Source: Terriglobia bacterium (GTDB lineage: Bacteria > Acidobacteriota > Terriglobia > UBA7540). From it: a DNA stretch of 50,046 bases. Under the pieces are notes generated by a model. The model did not search any database and was not told where the DNA came from. It worked only from the letters and a program-made list of their open reading frames with translations. The position numbers were made by a program, and so were the translations under genes. Shown here piece after piece: positions 31,973 through 41,404 of the stretch (position 1 is its first letter; the number at the start of each line of letters is the position of its first letter). The stretch is taken from contig JAIQEZ010000018.1 of assembly GCA_020073545.1 (NCBI GenBank), positions 1 through 50,046 of the forward strand. Direction: 5' to 3'.

Positions 31973-33232
31973 ATGACGACTTACTGGCGCGCTGTCGGCG
32001 AAAACCTGGGGTTGGCGCTCGACACCCTGCGCACGCACAAGTTCCGGTCGTTTCTCACCGTGTTGGGCGTTCTCATCGGCACCACCACGGTGATCGCGGT
32101 GGCTTCGATCATTGCGGGTCTCGATACGCAGTTGGTACAGACGGCCGAGCAGTATGGCACGAAAGTAGTCTGGGTTTACAAGCTGCAGATGGGTGCGCCG
32201 CACCGCCTGACCCGCGAAGAGCGGCTGCGTAAACCTCTCAGCTACGAGGACGCCATGGCTGTCAAGGAACAATGCCCGGCCGTCGAGGAAGTGTCAGCGG
32301 CTCTGTTCAGAGAGGCGGGCGAGTTCGGCTTGCCACCCTCCACGGCGCGCTACAAGGCCCACACGATGTCGGGTGCACAGTTCATGGGTGTGGATGCCAA
32401 CTATTTGGCTCTTGCGAACTCGTCGCTCGCCGACGGCCGTTTCTTCACCCAGGGGGACGACCTTCACCGCCGCGATGTCACGGTGATCGGCGCCAGCGTG
32501 GTGGAACAGCTATTCCAGCACGAGGACCCCGTGGGCAAGACTATCGTCGTGGATGGACACCCTTTCGAAGTCGTCGGCACTCTCAACAAGTTCAAGGGAT
32601 TCTTGGGCGACAATCCCGATGACCGTGACATCTTTATCCCCCTTTGGACATACAAGAAGCTTTATCCTGCGGCGAAAGATTATTTCCTCAGCCTCCAAGT
32701 TGTCCCTGGAAGGATGGACGAAGCGCAGGACGAAATCCGGGGCGTCCTCCGTCGCCGCCGTCACGTGAAGCCCAGCGAGCCTGACAACTTCGGGATGGCA
32801 ACGGCGGAGTCCCTCATCAACGAGTTTCGCCAGATTATCGGCACGGTGGCGCTGGTGATGGTGGTGATCTCCTCGATTGGTCTGCTGGTCGGAGGCATCG
32901 GTGTGATGAACATTATGCTGGTTTCGGTTACGGAGCGCACCCGGGAAATTGGCGTGCGCAAGGCGGTAGGCGCTCGCCAGCGGGACATCGCGTGGCAGTT
33001 TCTACTCGAGGCCGTTGTGCTCACGGGCTCGGGCGGGCTAGCCGGAATCGCCGTGGGCTGGTTGCTGAGCTTCCTCGTCCGAGTTCTTGTGCCGAGCCTG
33101 CCTTCCACCGTCCCCCTCTGGTCCGTGGTGGCGGGCTTCGTCGTCGCGACAAGTGTCGGTCTGTTTTTCGGCCTTTGGCCGGCCTTGAAGGCTGCGCGAC
33201 TCGATCCCATCACGGCCCTGCGGTATGAGTAG
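31973..33232 (+). CDS. MacB-type (FtsX) ABC permease, second of a pair
   Basis: ATG 31973 gives 419 residues. Layout is as in its neighbour: membrane segment 'FRSFLTVLGVLIGTTTVIAV' (about residues 24-46), a periplasmic domain with 'MGVDANYLALANSSLADGRF' and 'DRDIFIPLWTYKKLYP', and three C-terminal membrane segments with coupling loop 'TERTREIGVRKAVGARQ'. Identity to the first permease is clear in the membrane parts and low in the periplasmic parts, as expected of subunits with different substrate contacts. No ATPase gene follows; the next gene is a CNNM-type transporter with its own start. Confidence 0.88.
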   Translation: MTTYWRAVGENLGLALDTLRTHKFRSFLTVLGVLIGTTTVIAVASIIAGLDTQLVQTAEQYGTKVVWVYKLQMGAPHRLTREERLRKPLSYEDAMAVKEQCPAVEEVSAALFREAGEFGLPPSTARYKAHTMSGAQFMGVDANYLALANSSLADGRFFTQGDDLHRRDVTVIGASVVEQLFQHEDPVGKTIVVDGHPFEVVGTLNKFKGFLGDNPDDRDIFIPLWTYKKLYPAAKDYFLSLQVVPGRMDEAQDEIRGVLRRRRHVKPSEPDNFGMATAESLINEFRQIIGTVALVMVVISSIGLLVGGIGVMNIMLVSVTERTREIGVRKAVGARQRDIAWQFLLEAVVLTGSGGLAGIAVGWLLSFLVRVLVPSLPSTVPLWSVVAGFVVATSVGLFFGLWPALKAARLDPITALRYE

Positions 33233-33458
33233 CGCCCTTGTGATCGCCGGTCTTAGCCCCGTATGCTGAATTCGCGAGGTGTGGCGGGGAAGCATGCCTG
33301 CCTGGCGTAGCCAAGCACTCTTCCCTCGATTTCATGGTGACAGGGCTTTCCGACTAACATCTGCCTCCCGGATTTCGCAGCAATCCACGCCGGAAGTTGC
33401 GGTGGGCATTTGGAGTTTAGCCCAGCCTCGCCTAAAATAATGCCATTCCTGGTGCACC

Positions 33459-34829
33459 ATGCTAGCTTTGTTGAAAACCTCTCTGATTATCGGCTTGTTG
33501 ACGCTCAACGCCTTTTTCGTGGCGGCGGAATATGCCTTGCTGAGCGTGCGCCGCACCCGAATGGAGCAACTCGCCAATGAGGGCAATCCTCGGGCGCGCC
33601 TGGTGCTCGACCTGCTCTCCGACATGGTCGCTCTGTTCTCCGGAACTCAGCTCGGGATCACGGTGGTCAGCTTGCTGATGGGCTGGATCGGTGAGGCTAT
33701 CATGGCGGACGGGATCAAACACTTGTTGGAGGGATACCTCGGCCGAGTCGCGCGCGCCGCCGTCGCGCACTCCATATCCGTGGGCATCGCTTTTCTGCTG
33801 ATCACGATGTTGCTGATGGTGCTGGGAGAACTGGTTCCCAAGGCACTGGCTTATGGGGGTGCGGAACGGTTCTCGTTGCTGGTGGCGCGGCCCCTGCGCG
33901 TTTTCCTGCAACTGAGCCGTTATCCCGTCTGGCTGCTGGACGCACTGGCCAACGGTGTGCTGCGCTCGCTGCACCGGTCTCCCGCCCGGAGTCACGGCAC
34001 GCTCCACACCGCGGAAGAAGTGAAGCTCATCGTGTCCAGCATTCGCAAGCGCGGGCTGCTTGACGAGGAACAAGAGGAAATGATCAGCAGTGTCTTCGAC
34101 CTGGACCGCGTCCGCGTGCGCGAAATCATGGTGCCGTGGAATCGCATCACTTGTTTGCCTGCCACGCCCGACCTCCAGGCGCTCCTCGACCGCGTGGTGA
34201 AGGATCAGCACTCCCGGATACCCATCTACGATGGCCTGCCCGACCAGATCGTCGGCGTCCTGTATACCAAGGATCTGCTCGCCGCGCTGCTGGAAAGGGC
34301 GCACGCGGGCACGCCGGTGGACGCGGGCTTCGATCTGCGTGCGATTCTTCACCAGCCCATGATCGTTCCGGAAGCGATGTCGTTAACCCAAATGTTGAAG
34401 GAGGCGCGCCGTCGCCATTCGCAGATGGCGCTCGTGGTGGATGAGTTCGGTACCCTCGTGGGCCTGGTCACGATCGAAGATGTGCTGGAACAAATCGTGG
34501 GTGAGATCCAGGATGAATACGACCACGAGGAAATGGCCATTCGCAAGGTCGGGGAGAACGTGCTGGTGGTGGATGCCTCGGTGAGCCTGCGCGACCTGGC
34601 GGATGAGCGTGACATAGTGCTGCCTCGCAGCGCGGGGTGCGAGACACTGGCGGGATTTGTGCTGGCCCGGCTCGGGATTATCCCGCAAGGCGGGGAGAGT
34701 CTCGTTTTTGAATCCCGCCGCTATACTGTGGTCGAGGTGGAAGGTCGCAGGGTGTCGAAGGTTCGCATCGAGACACTGCCCTTCGCCGCAGCCCCGGCAG
34801 GACCTGCCGCCCAGCCATCCGGCCACTAG
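33459..34829 (+). CDS. CNNM/CorC-type membrane protein (DUF21, CBS pair, CorC_HlyC domain)
   Basis: The 456-residue protein begins with a DUF21 membrane domain of four segments (about residues 1-180, starting 'LLKTSLIIGLLTLNAFFVAA'). A pair of CBS domains follows (about 205-335, with 'VREIMVPWNRITCLP', 'HSRIPIYDGLPDQIVGVLYT' and 'VDEFGTLVGLVTIEDVLEQI'). It ends with a CorC_HlyC domain (about 350-435). This is the bacterial magnesium/cobalt efflux-type CNNM family, often mislabelled hemolysin. Nucleotide binding by the CBS pair controls ion movement. The last gene on this strand before a convergent block, it has its own start 226 bases after the permease pair. Confidence 0.9.
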   Translation: MLALLKTSLIIGLLTLNAFFVAAEYALLSVRRTRMEQLANEGNPRARLVLDLLSDMVALFSGTQLGITVVSLLMGWIGEAIMADGIKHLLEGYLGRVARAAVAHSISVGIAFLLITMLLMVLGELVPKALAYGGAERFSLLVARPLRVFLQLSRYPVWLLDALANGVLRSLHRSPARSHGTLHTAEEVKLIVSSIRKRGLLDEEQEEMISSVFDLDRVRVREIMVPWNRITCLPATPDLQALLDRVVKDQHSRIPIYDGLPDQIVGVLYTKDLLAALLERAHAGTPVDAGFDLRAILHQPMIVPEAMSLTQMLKEARRRHSQMALVVDEFGTLVGLVTIEDVLEQIVGEIQDEYDHEEMAIRKVGENVLVVDASVSLRDLADERDIVLPRSAGCETLAGFVLARLGIIPQGGESLVFESRRYTVVEVEGRRVSKVRIETLPFAAAPAGPAAQPSGH

Positions 34830-34965
34830 TGCCGTTCCAACTTTCTGAAGCAAGATTCCAGCGAGGCCACCCCCAGGAAGCTTGCGCTGCCTTCCGACGG
34901 CGTCTTGGCCCAACAAGTTGGAACCGCACCAGGTTTTGAGGATGCGGGGCACGAAGCCGGAAAAG

Positions 34966-35799
34966 TCAGGCGGACTCGGGGACTACTGGGGAGGGGCTCC
35001 CCAACATCACGCCAACTTCCACGCCACGGTTCACATCCAGGGTTTTCGCGGCCGATCCCCGGTTGGTACAAATCTCGATATAGCCGGAACTTCCCACGAT
35101 CGCGAAGATTTCCGAGGGCTTACCCATCGAATACGCCAGGTTCAGCCGCGTGATCTCCTGCTGGTTGATGATGATCTTGAAGGGCGGCGGATTTTCCGAA
35201 AACAACTGAGACACGTCTTCCGGCGTGAGATTAGTGATAATGTTTCCGAACTTGTCTACCTTCAAGACGACCCCTTTGATCAAGTTGTCGCTAACGCGCT
35301 TGGGCTTGGGCGAGGTGAACTTGGCGTAGTCGGTGACGAGGTCGCCGAATTTATCCACTTCCACCCACTTGCTCAGCCAGCCGACGACTGGAGCGAAGAT
35401 GTCGCGTCCCTGAAAAGTATTGCTGACCGGATTGAGGAAGTAATGGTCGGCCGTGATGTGGCGGACCTCCACGTTCTGTTCGCGTTCGTAAATCAACGAG
35501 AGCACGCCGTTATCGGGAGCGACGAACCTGTAGGCCCCGGTGCGCGCCAGCAAGGGGCGGCGCGCGGTGCCAACGCCGGGGTCAACGACCACCAGGTGAA
35601 TCGTATCGGGCGGGAAGAACCGATAGCTCTGGGCCAGCGTGAAGGCGGCGTCAAATATATCGTAGGAGGCGACCTCGTGGCAGATGTCCACGATCTCGAC
35701 GTCGGGGTTGATGTTCAAAATGACACCCTTCATCGTCCCGACGAAATGGTCGGCCGTGTCAAAATCCGTGATCAGCGTAACGATGGGCTGGCGGGGCAA
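34966..35799 (-). CDS. S-adenosyl-L-methionine hydrolase/hydroxide adenosyltransferase (DUF62 family)
   Basis: The 277-residue protein starts 'PIVTLITDFDTADHFVGTMK', typical of this family: Asp of 'TDFD' and the following Gly-rich turn contact SAM. Further motifs are 'VVVDPGVGTARRPLL' (about residue 71), 'FVAPDNGVLSLIYE' (about 92) and, in the C-terminal domain, 'VLKVDKFGNIITNL' and 'YIEICTNRGSAA'. It converts SAM to adenosine and methionine using hydroxide from water; related fluorinases and chlorinases use halide. The family's Asp/Arg/His triad and absence of halogen-pocket signatures favour hydrolase. It is the last gene of a minus-strand series and lies convergent to the CNNM gene. Confidence 0.88.
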   Translation of the reverse strand: MPRQPIVTLITDFDTADHFVGTMKGVILNINPDVEIVDICHEVASYDIFDAAFTLAQSYRFFPPDTIHLVVVDPGVGTARRPLLARTGAYRFVAPDNGVLSLIYEREQNVEVRHITADHYFLNPVSNTFQGRDIFAPVVGWLSKWVEVDKFGDLVTDYAKFTSPKPKRVSDNLIKGVVLKVDKFGNIITNLTPEDVSQLFSENPPPFKIIINQQEITRLNLAYSMGKPSEIFAIVGSSGYIEICTNRGSAAKTLDVNRGVEVGVMLGSPSPVVPESA

Positions 35800-35906
35800 G
35801 TTCCTCTCCTACTCCTGAATTCTTTCGGCGTGGGACCAAGGCAAACTTACGGAAACCCGAGAGCCTTGTCAAGTTGGTTGGCGCGGTCCGGAGGGCGGTG
35901 CGCGCT

Positions 35907-36728
35907 TCACGGCCCGCGCTGAATGCGACCGAAGTGCGTGAAGTCGTAGTCTGAGTCCAATTCGACGACGCGCAGCCAGGCGCGGAGGGCGTTATCCGTC
36001 TCCCCGAGTTCGACGAAGCTGAAACCCAGACCGTGGTGGACAAAGGCATCCGCACTGCGGTACGTCAAGGCTTCTTCATAAGCTGCCTGTGCGCCGAGCC
36101 AGTTTCTGAACCGGAGGCACTGGAAGCCGCGCTCGCAAGCGGCGGCCCAAGGTCGAAGCGCGGGTGTGACCTTTATCGAGACCGGCCACTCCTGCAGCAA
36201 GTTCAGGAGCTGTCGCGAGCAATCCAGCAGATTGTCGCGCGCGGGGGAATTCGCGAAGATCGCCACAGACTGCACGAGTTCGCGAAGCGCGCGGTTCAAG
36301 TCCTGCGCCGACGGGTTCTGGGAATAGAGCAGGCTCAAGCCGGTGCGGTAATGTTCCCGGCTCTCGAGCAGCGACTCGGCCCTCATCAGAAACTCTTCCG
36401 CCTTCGCGTGGCGCGGGTCAATCTGCAGCGCCCGCCGGTGGCAAGCCGCCGCCCGGTCTAGCTGCCCCAGTGTTCCGTAAGCATTGCCCAAAAGATAATG
36501 TGAGTTGGCATTCGCCGGCACGGCCCGCACGGCTCGGGAAAGGGCTTCCACAGCGTCCGCGGGGCGTTGGGTTTCGAGGTAGCACACCCCGAGTTGGCTC
36601 CAGGCATCCGCGTTGTCGGAGTCCTCGGCGGCCACCTCTTCCAGGAGGCTTATCGCCGCAGGGAAATCCGCCTGGGCGAGCGCCTGCATGGCGCGTGCAA
36701 GCTTCTCTCCTGGCGCAAAGTCCGTCAC
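35907..36728 (-). CDS. Tetratricopeptide-repeat protein
   Basis: The 273-residue protein has about three N-terminal TPR units (about residues 5-110), for example 'AISLLEEVAAEDSDNADAWS', 'AVEALSRAVRAVPANANSHY' and 'AAACHRRALQIDPRHAKAEE'. Further helices and one C-terminal TPR (about 215-262, 'AFVHHGLGFSFVELGETDNA') follow. There is no signal peptide, so it is cytoplasmic. TPRs hold partner proteins; none is identifiable. It lies 65 bases after the aldo/keto reductase gene and 107 bases before the SAM hydrolase gene on the same strand, which may form one transcript. Confidence 0.8.
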   Translation of the reverse strand: MTDFAPGEKLARAMQALAQADFPAAISLLEEVAAEDSDNADAWSQLGVCYLETQRPADAVEALSRAVRAVPANANSHYLLGNAYGTLGQLDRAAACHRRALQIDPRHAKAEEFLMRAESLLESREHYRTGLSLLYSQNPSAQDLNRALRELVQSVAIFANSPARDNLLDCSRQLLNLLQEWPVSIKVTPALRPWAAACERGFQCLRFRNWLGAQAAYEEALTYRSADAFVHHGLGFSFVELGETDNALRAWLRVVELDSDYDFTHFGRIQRGP

Positions 36729-36793
36729 GGCGGTTTTTGTTCACCCTGCGGGATCTGCCGCCCTCGCGGGCGGCGCAACGGGCACTCCAAGAC

Positions 36794-37900
36794 TCACTTG
36801 CTGAACATGGCGCGAAATTGCTCCAGGTTGAGTGGGGGCGTCTGCGCCGTACCGAGATTCTCGGTGACGTGATCTCGATGGCTCATACCCACCAACGCGC
36901 AGGTGATGCCCGGGGTGGAGCGCACAAACTGAATGGCCCGCTGCGCGTCGGTCTGCAGTCCCGGGAACCGGTTGTGAAGATCCTTCGGCAGTCCCTCCGT
37001 CAGTTTCCGCTGCAAAAGACTGGCACTGGCGAAAACCAACATTCCGTTCGCCCGCGCTACCTGCAGGACGGGGACGGCCCTGCCGTCCCAGCGCTGTGTG
37101 CTGGCTGCCAGGGCTTCCGGCATGGCGAGGTTGAAGGGAAGTTGAATGGCGCGAAAATGGTGGTCCTTGCCGCCCACTTCCTCGGCGGTTCGCAAAAGGT
37201 CCGCGAGCGACAGAGCTTCGCCCGACTCCAGCCCGACGCGATAGGCGTTCCAGGTGGAGGTTCCGTAGGCGCGAATCTTGCCGTCGCCGACGGCTTTCTC
37301 CAAAGCTGCGAAAGCCGCCCGTATCCGCCGGTTAAATTCCTCGCGCGAAACGTGGGGAATTTGCGTTTCGGGATTATGCAAGTAATAAATATCCAGTGTT
37401 TCGAGACCGAGATTCCGCCGGCTTACCTCGATCTGGTTCTCGAGATACTTCGGTGACATCACGTGGCAGCCGGCGACGACTTCTTCCAGCCGGACCAGGC
37501 CGGGCTCGATCAGGGTCTTCTGAAAATACGCGGAGGGGTCCTCGGGTTCGCTGTTATCGAACGTCAGGAAGCCGCCTTTGCTGGCAATGATCACCTCGTC
37601 GCGGCGAACTTTGCCCGCGGAAATCGCTCCGGCAAGCGCTTGGGCGATGGCGCGCTCGCTTCGCTGATGGCGGTAGTTCACGGCCGTGTCAATGACGTTG
37701 ATTCCGCACTCCAGGGCGTGGGCCACCGCCTCGCGATAGAGCGCATCGTGAGCAGCGGTGGGCTCACCCAGGTAGGTCCCGATTCCGATCGAGGATACCC
37801 AGAGACCTTGGACTTCACGGAAGTTTCCCGGGAGCTGCGATTCGAAGCGGTGCCGATAACGGGCTGTTCCTTCGGGCGTGGCATGGCCTGGCACCAGCAT
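36794..37900 (-). CDS. Aldo/keto reductase
   Basis: The 368-residue TIM-barrel protein has the catalytic Asp and Tyr in 'NVIDTAVNYRHQRSERAI' (about residues 72-89), Lys in 'VIIASKGGF' (about 107) and His in 'DIYYLHNPE' (about 175). The NADPH-binding end 'QFVRSTPGITCALVGMSHRD' is near residue 330. It is longer than the usual 300-330 residues because of an N-terminal extension and an insertion around 'PEDPSAYFQKTLIEPGLVRL'. It would reduce aldehydes or ketones with NADPH; the substrate cannot be told. The gene is 69 bases after the stress-protein gene in the same direction. Confidence 0.88.
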   Translation of the reverse strand: MLVPGHATPEGTARYRHRFESQLPGNFREVQGLWVSSIGIGTYLGEPTAAHDALYREAVAHALECGINVIDTAVNYRHQRSERAIAQALAGAISAGKVRRDEVIIASKGGFLTFDNSEPEDPSAYFQKTLIEPGLVRLEEVVAGCHVMSPKYLENQIEVSRRNLGLETLDIYYLHNPETQIPHVSREEFNRRIRAAFAALEKAVGDGKIRAYGTSTWNAYRVGLESGEALSLADLLRTAEEVGGKDHHFRAIQLPFNLAMPEALAASTQRWDGRAVPVLQVARANGMLVFASASLLQRKLTEGLPKDLHNRFPGLQTDAQRAIQFVRSTPGITCALVGMSHRDHVTENLGTAQTPPLNLEQFRAMFSK

Positions 37901-37969
37901 GTATGCAGATTCTCCTGAAACCCAGAATTCCTTTTAACCTGAATTCCCCGCTAGAGCAAGGGCATAGGG

Positions 37970-38398
37970 TCAGTTCATTTCAGCCCTGACCAAAAAGAGC
38001 GGGATGGTGCTTTCATGCCGCACTCTCGTGATGGTGGTGCCGTGGATTAGATCGGAGATCAACCGGTGCCCGTGCGTGGCCATGGCGATGAGATCGCAAT
38101 GCTCGGCCTGCACGGTTTTCAGGATAGCGCGCGCGGGCTCACCGCTCTCGTGGCGCAGCGTGACCTGAAAATTCTCGCCGCGGAGTTCAGCACTGACTCT
38201 TTCCAGATATTCCCGGTCTTCTTTGATTTCCTGGGAATCGGAGAGATTCAGGTTCTCCTGCCACTGTGCCGCCCAGCCGGTAGAAACGTGCAACAAGAGG
38301 ATTTCCGCGCCCGTCAAGCGCGCCAGCTCCTTGACGCGCGGCAGGAGGAAAGTGTCGGCCTTACTGTGGTCGAGAGCGACAAGAATCTTTTTGAACAT
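37970..38398 (-). CDS. Universal stress protein (UspA family)
   Basis: ATG 38398 gives 142 residues. The strand 'KKILVALDHSKAD' opens the fold, and the ATP-binding signature 'MATHGHRLISDLIHGTTITR' (G-x2-G-x9-G(S/T) type, about residues 108-127, here G.RLISDLIHGT) is present in slightly altered form. The middle helix region 'DREYLERVSAELRGENFQV' is as usual. Usp proteins bind ATP and appear under nutrient and redox stress. It lies 11 bases downstream of the Nramp transporter gene, so the two are surely cotranscribed, linking it to metal supply. Upstream extension to 38701 overlaps that gene and is not used. Confidence 0.88.
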   Translation of the reverse strand: MFKKILVALDHSKADTFLLPRVKELARLTGAEILLLHVSTGWAAQWQENLNLSDSQEIKEDREYLERVSAELRGENFQVTLRHESGEPARAILKTVQAEHCDLIAMATHGHRLISDLIHGTTITRVRHESTIPLFLVRAEMN

Positions 38399-38409
38399 CG
38401 CCAGCCTCG

Positions 38410-39750
38410 CTAACGAATCCAGTCTCGAACGGTCTGAACCAGAAGATAAGCGTTGAGTAAAGCGATAATCCCCGCCACGGCCCATGAAAGCAGTTGCAGC
38501 CAGCGGGGATTTGCGAATTCTCCCATTTTGCGCCGGTCGCCCGTAAACCGCACCAGGGGGATGACGGCAAAGGAGAGCTGCAGGCTCAAGATCACTTGGC
38601 TGAAAATCAGGAGCTTCGCGGTGCCCGCCTGGCCGAAGAAGATTACCGTGATCACGGCCGGGATAATGGCCAGAAGACGCGTGATCAGCCGGCGAAGCCA
38701 CGGAGTGAGACGCAGGTTGAGGAATCCTTCCATCACAATCTGACCCGCCAGGGTTCCGGTCAGGGTGGAGTTCTGCCCGGAACAGAGCAGGGCCACTGCA
38801 AACAGGACGGCGGCCAGTTGCGATCCCAGTAAGGGAGTTAAGGTGTGGTACGCGTCTTGGATTTCCGCCACGTGTTTGTACCCGGCCTGATAAAACGTCC
38901 CTGCCGCCATAATCAGAATGGCAGCATTAATCAGAAAAGCAGAGTTGAGGGCGATGCAGGAATCCAGAAAGTTGTAACGCAGCGCCGTCCTCATGCCTTC
39001 CGGCGTGCGGTCGATGGCCCGCGTCTGCACCAGAGAGGAATGGAGGTACAGATTATGCGGCATAACGGTGGCGCCCAACATGCCGATGGCGATGTAGAGC
39101 ATCTCGTGGTTCGTGAGGATCTCCGGGGTAGGAATGAAGCCCTTCGCAATTTCCACGACATTTGGCCGCACTAGCAGCAGTTCGATGAGGTAGCACCCGC
39201 CGATGATCGCGATCAGCGAGACCACCACCGCCTCCAGGTAGCGGAAACCTTTGTGTTGCAGGTACAAGATGGCCAGCACATCCAGCGCCGTCACGCAGAC
39301 TCCGAGCAGCAGGGGAATGTGAAAGAGCAGGTTAAGGGCAATGGCGGAGCCGATCACCTCCGCCAGGTCGCATGCCGCGATCGCAATCTCGCAGAGAACC
39401 CACAGGACGATGCTGGTCCCTCGCGAATAATAGGCCCGGCAGGCTTGCGCAAGGTCAAGTTGCGTGGCAATGCCCAGCCGGGCGGCAAGCGCCTGGACCA
39501 GAATCGCCATCAGGTTCGACATCATCAGAACGAAGATCAACGTGTAAGCGAAGCGCGAGCCGCCGGCGAGGTCCGTGGCCCAGTTGCCGGGGTCCATGTA
39601 TCCGACCGCCACGAGAAAGCCCGGCCCGGAGAAGGCCAGCACCTTTCGCCAGAAGCCGGCCCCTACAGGGACAATCACGCTCCTGTGCACTTCGGGTAGG
39701 GAAGGGGAGGCGGGCGCGTTGTTGTGCGATGTCATCGAAGGTGGACTCAT
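38410..39750 (-). CDS. mntH: Nramp-family divalent metal transporter
   Basis: ATG 39750 gives 446 residues with eleven hydrophobic segments. The metal site is complete: 'GYMDPGNWATD' in segment 1 (Asp and Asn ligands) and 'GATVMPHNLYLHS' in segment 6 (Ala and Met ligands). The proton-linked 'CDLAEVIGSAIALN' segment 3 is also present. Nramp proteins import manganese and ferrous iron with protons. The N-terminal tail before the first segment is Ser/Pro-rich. It heads the series with the universal stress protein 11 bases downstream. No Fur or MntR box was recognised upstream, and the frame is open to 39915 through GC-rich DNA without a better start. Confidence 0.9.
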   Translation of the reverse strand: MSPPSMTSHNNAPASPSLPEVHRSVIVPVGAGFWRKVLAFSGPGFLVAVGYMDPGNWATDLAGGSRFAYTLIFVLMMSNLMAILVQALAARLGIATQLDLAQACRAYYSRGTSIVLWVLCEIAIAACDLAEVIGSAIALNLLFHIPLLLGVCVTALDVLAILYLQHKGFRYLEAVVVSLIAIIGGCYLIELLLVRPNVVEIAKGFIPTPEILTNHEMLYIAIGMLGATVMPHNLYLHSSLVQTRAIDRTPEGMRTALRYNFLDSCIALNSAFLINAAILIMAAGTFYQAGYKHVAEIQDAYHTLTPLLGSQLAAVLFAVALLCSGQNSTLTGTLAGQIVMEGFLNLRLTPWLRRLITRLLAIIPAVITVIFFGQAGTAKLLIFSQVILSLQLSFAVIPLVRFTGDRRKMGEFANPRWLQLLSWAVAGIIALLNAYLLVQTVRDWIR

Positions 39751-39866
39751 CGGACGATCAGTATCAGTGCCCTTCCTCTGGCCGTCCAGGTTTTCAGGCG
39801 TCGGGGCCAGCGCAAATCGTGTCGCGATTCTCCGTCCCAGCGGCCCGAACGCGGGGCTTCCGCGAG

Positions 39867-41378
39867 TTAAGCGGTCTCGAGCGCCTGGAGCCGCGCTGCA
39901 ACGTCCCGCAGCCACCCTTCATCTCGGATGCTCGGAAGATTCGCGCGTGCGTTCTCGATGCCACCGCGCTGCGCCGTCTCCGCGAGGCTGGCGGCCACGC
40001 GGAGGTCCGAAGCGGCATGTGAAATGGTGATTCCCGATAGGCTTTCGATCTCGCGTGCGACAGCCACCGCCATCTCCGCTGTCTCCATAGGTACGGCGGC
40101 AGCCGTCTTGCTGGCTGCCTCAATGCCCTGGTTGCGAGTTACTTGTTCTGCGTCCGTGGATCTCGGCAGTTTGAAAGCGCGCAGGACGGCTTCATAGCTC
40201 TGCGCGTCACGATCCACGTTTTCCATCAGCCGCCCCCGCAATGCGGTCAAGCGCGAGCGCGTGGCTCCGAGAGCCGTGTGATGCACCTCGAGCGATTTTC
40301 GCTTCAACGAAACACCGCAAACCATTTCGCCCAAGCCCGCGGCCAGCGCCCCGGCGAGCGCCGCGACGCTCCCGCCGCCGGGTGTCGGCGTGGGCGCAGC
40401 CACCGCACTGACGAACTCCTCGGCAAGCGCCCGCAGTGGCGCCTCGGCAGGACAGGGTTGCGGCGCCTGCGCGTTCAGGACTTGCTCCAAGCGGTTTTCG
40501 ACAATTAATTCCGGCCGGAAGTCTTCGATTCGCAAGTAATGCACCGCGGCGTCTTGGAGCGCGCGGCGGGGAACCAAGCCTACGATCTCGCTGCCAACGA
40601 CCTGGACACCCTGCCCCGCGGCTTCCTCGACGACCGCGTCGAAAACCGTTCCGAGGGAGGTCGTCTCAAAATCTGTCAGGTTGATCGACACCTGAGCAAG
40701 GTTTCGGGCCTGCAATTCCACGCCCATAGCCTTAACGCACGCAAAGCCGCCGCTCGAGGCGCGAATCTTTTTGGCGATGGCTTTGGCCAGCGTGACGTCC
40801 GGTGTGCTCAGGTTGATGTTGTAGGCAATCAGGAATTTGCGCGCTCCCACGACCGTGGCCCCGGCCGTCGGATGGAGCGCTGCCTCGCCGAAGTCCGGGC
40901 GCCGTTCGGGGTTGGTCCGGACCTCCTCGCTCACTCCTTCAAACTGGCCGCGCCGGATATTCTCCAAATTCTTCCGCTCCGGCTTGCGTGCCGCCGCCTC
41001 GTAAAGATAAGTGGGGATTTTGAAGCGTCGCCAGCTTTCCTCCGCAACCCATTCGGCGATGCGCACACAGTCCTCGAGCGTGACGCCCGCGATGGGGACG
41101 AAGGGAACCACGTCGGTCGCTCCCAGGCGCGGGTGCGCTCCTTGGTGATGGTTCAGGTCGATCAGCTCGGCCGCTTCGCTGATGCCGCGCAGCGCAGCTT
41201 TGCCCACACTTTCCCGAGTTCCGGCGATGGTGATCACCGAGCGGTTATGGTCAGCATCCATCTCCTTGTCCAGCAGGTAAACGTCCGGCCCGGCAAGGAG
41301 AGCCCGGATGATCGCTTCCACAACGGCGGAATCGCGCCCTTCGCTGAAGTTGGGAACACATTCAACAAGAGTCTGCAT
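39867..41378 (-). CDS. ftcD: Fused glutamate formiminotransferase-formimidoyltetrahydrofolate cyclodeaminase
   Basis: The 503-residue protein has the formiminotransferase part first (about residues 1-300: 'TLVECVPNFSEGRD', 'DLNHHQGAHPRLGATDVVPF', 'GGFACVKAMGVELQARNLAQ') and the cyclodeaminase part second (about 315-500: 'APTPTPGGGSVAALAGALAA', 'AVPMETAEMAVAVA', 'SDLRVAASLAETAQRGGIEN'). It moves the formimino group from formiminoglutamate to tetrahydrofolate and then releases ammonia to give methenyl-THF. This is the last step of histidine degradation by the route used in animals. HutI and hutU lie upstream on the same strand. Many bacteria use separate proteins, so the fusion is notable but known. 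Confidence 0.92.
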   Translation of the reverse strand: MQTLVECVPNFSEGRDSAVVEAIIRALLAGPDVYLLDKEMDADHNRSVITIAGTRESVGKAALRGISEAAELIDLNHHQGAHPRLGATDVVPFVPIAGVTLEDCVRIAEWVAEESWRRFKIPTYLYEAAARKPERKNLENIRRGQFEGVSEEVRTNPERRPDFGEAALHPTAGATVVGARKFLIAYNINLSTPDVTLAKAIAKKIRASSGGFACVKAMGVELQARNLAQVSINLTDFETTSLGTVFDAVVEEAAGQGVQVVGSEIVGLVPRRALQDAAVHYLRIEDFRPELIVENRLEQVLNAQAPQPCPAEAPLRALAEEFVSAVAAPTPTPGGGSVAALAGALAAGLGEMVCGVSLKRKSLEVHHTALGATRSRLTALRGRLMENVDRDAQSYEAVLRAFKLPRSTDAEQVTRNQGIEAASKTAAAVPMETAEMAVAVAREIESLSGITISHAASDLRVAASLAETAQRGGIENARANLPSIRDEGWLRDVAARLQALETA

Positions 41379-41404
41379 GGTGGAAATGTATCACGAGACT
41401 GCGA

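Noticed and set aside
34882-35922. 346-codon plus-strand frame
   Set aside because: Antisense to the SAM hydrolase gene, whose motifs are clear; the Arg/Gly/His-rich product has no protein-like pattern.
36470-37456. 328-codon plus-strand frame
   Set aside because: Antisense to the aldo/keto reductase and TPR genes.
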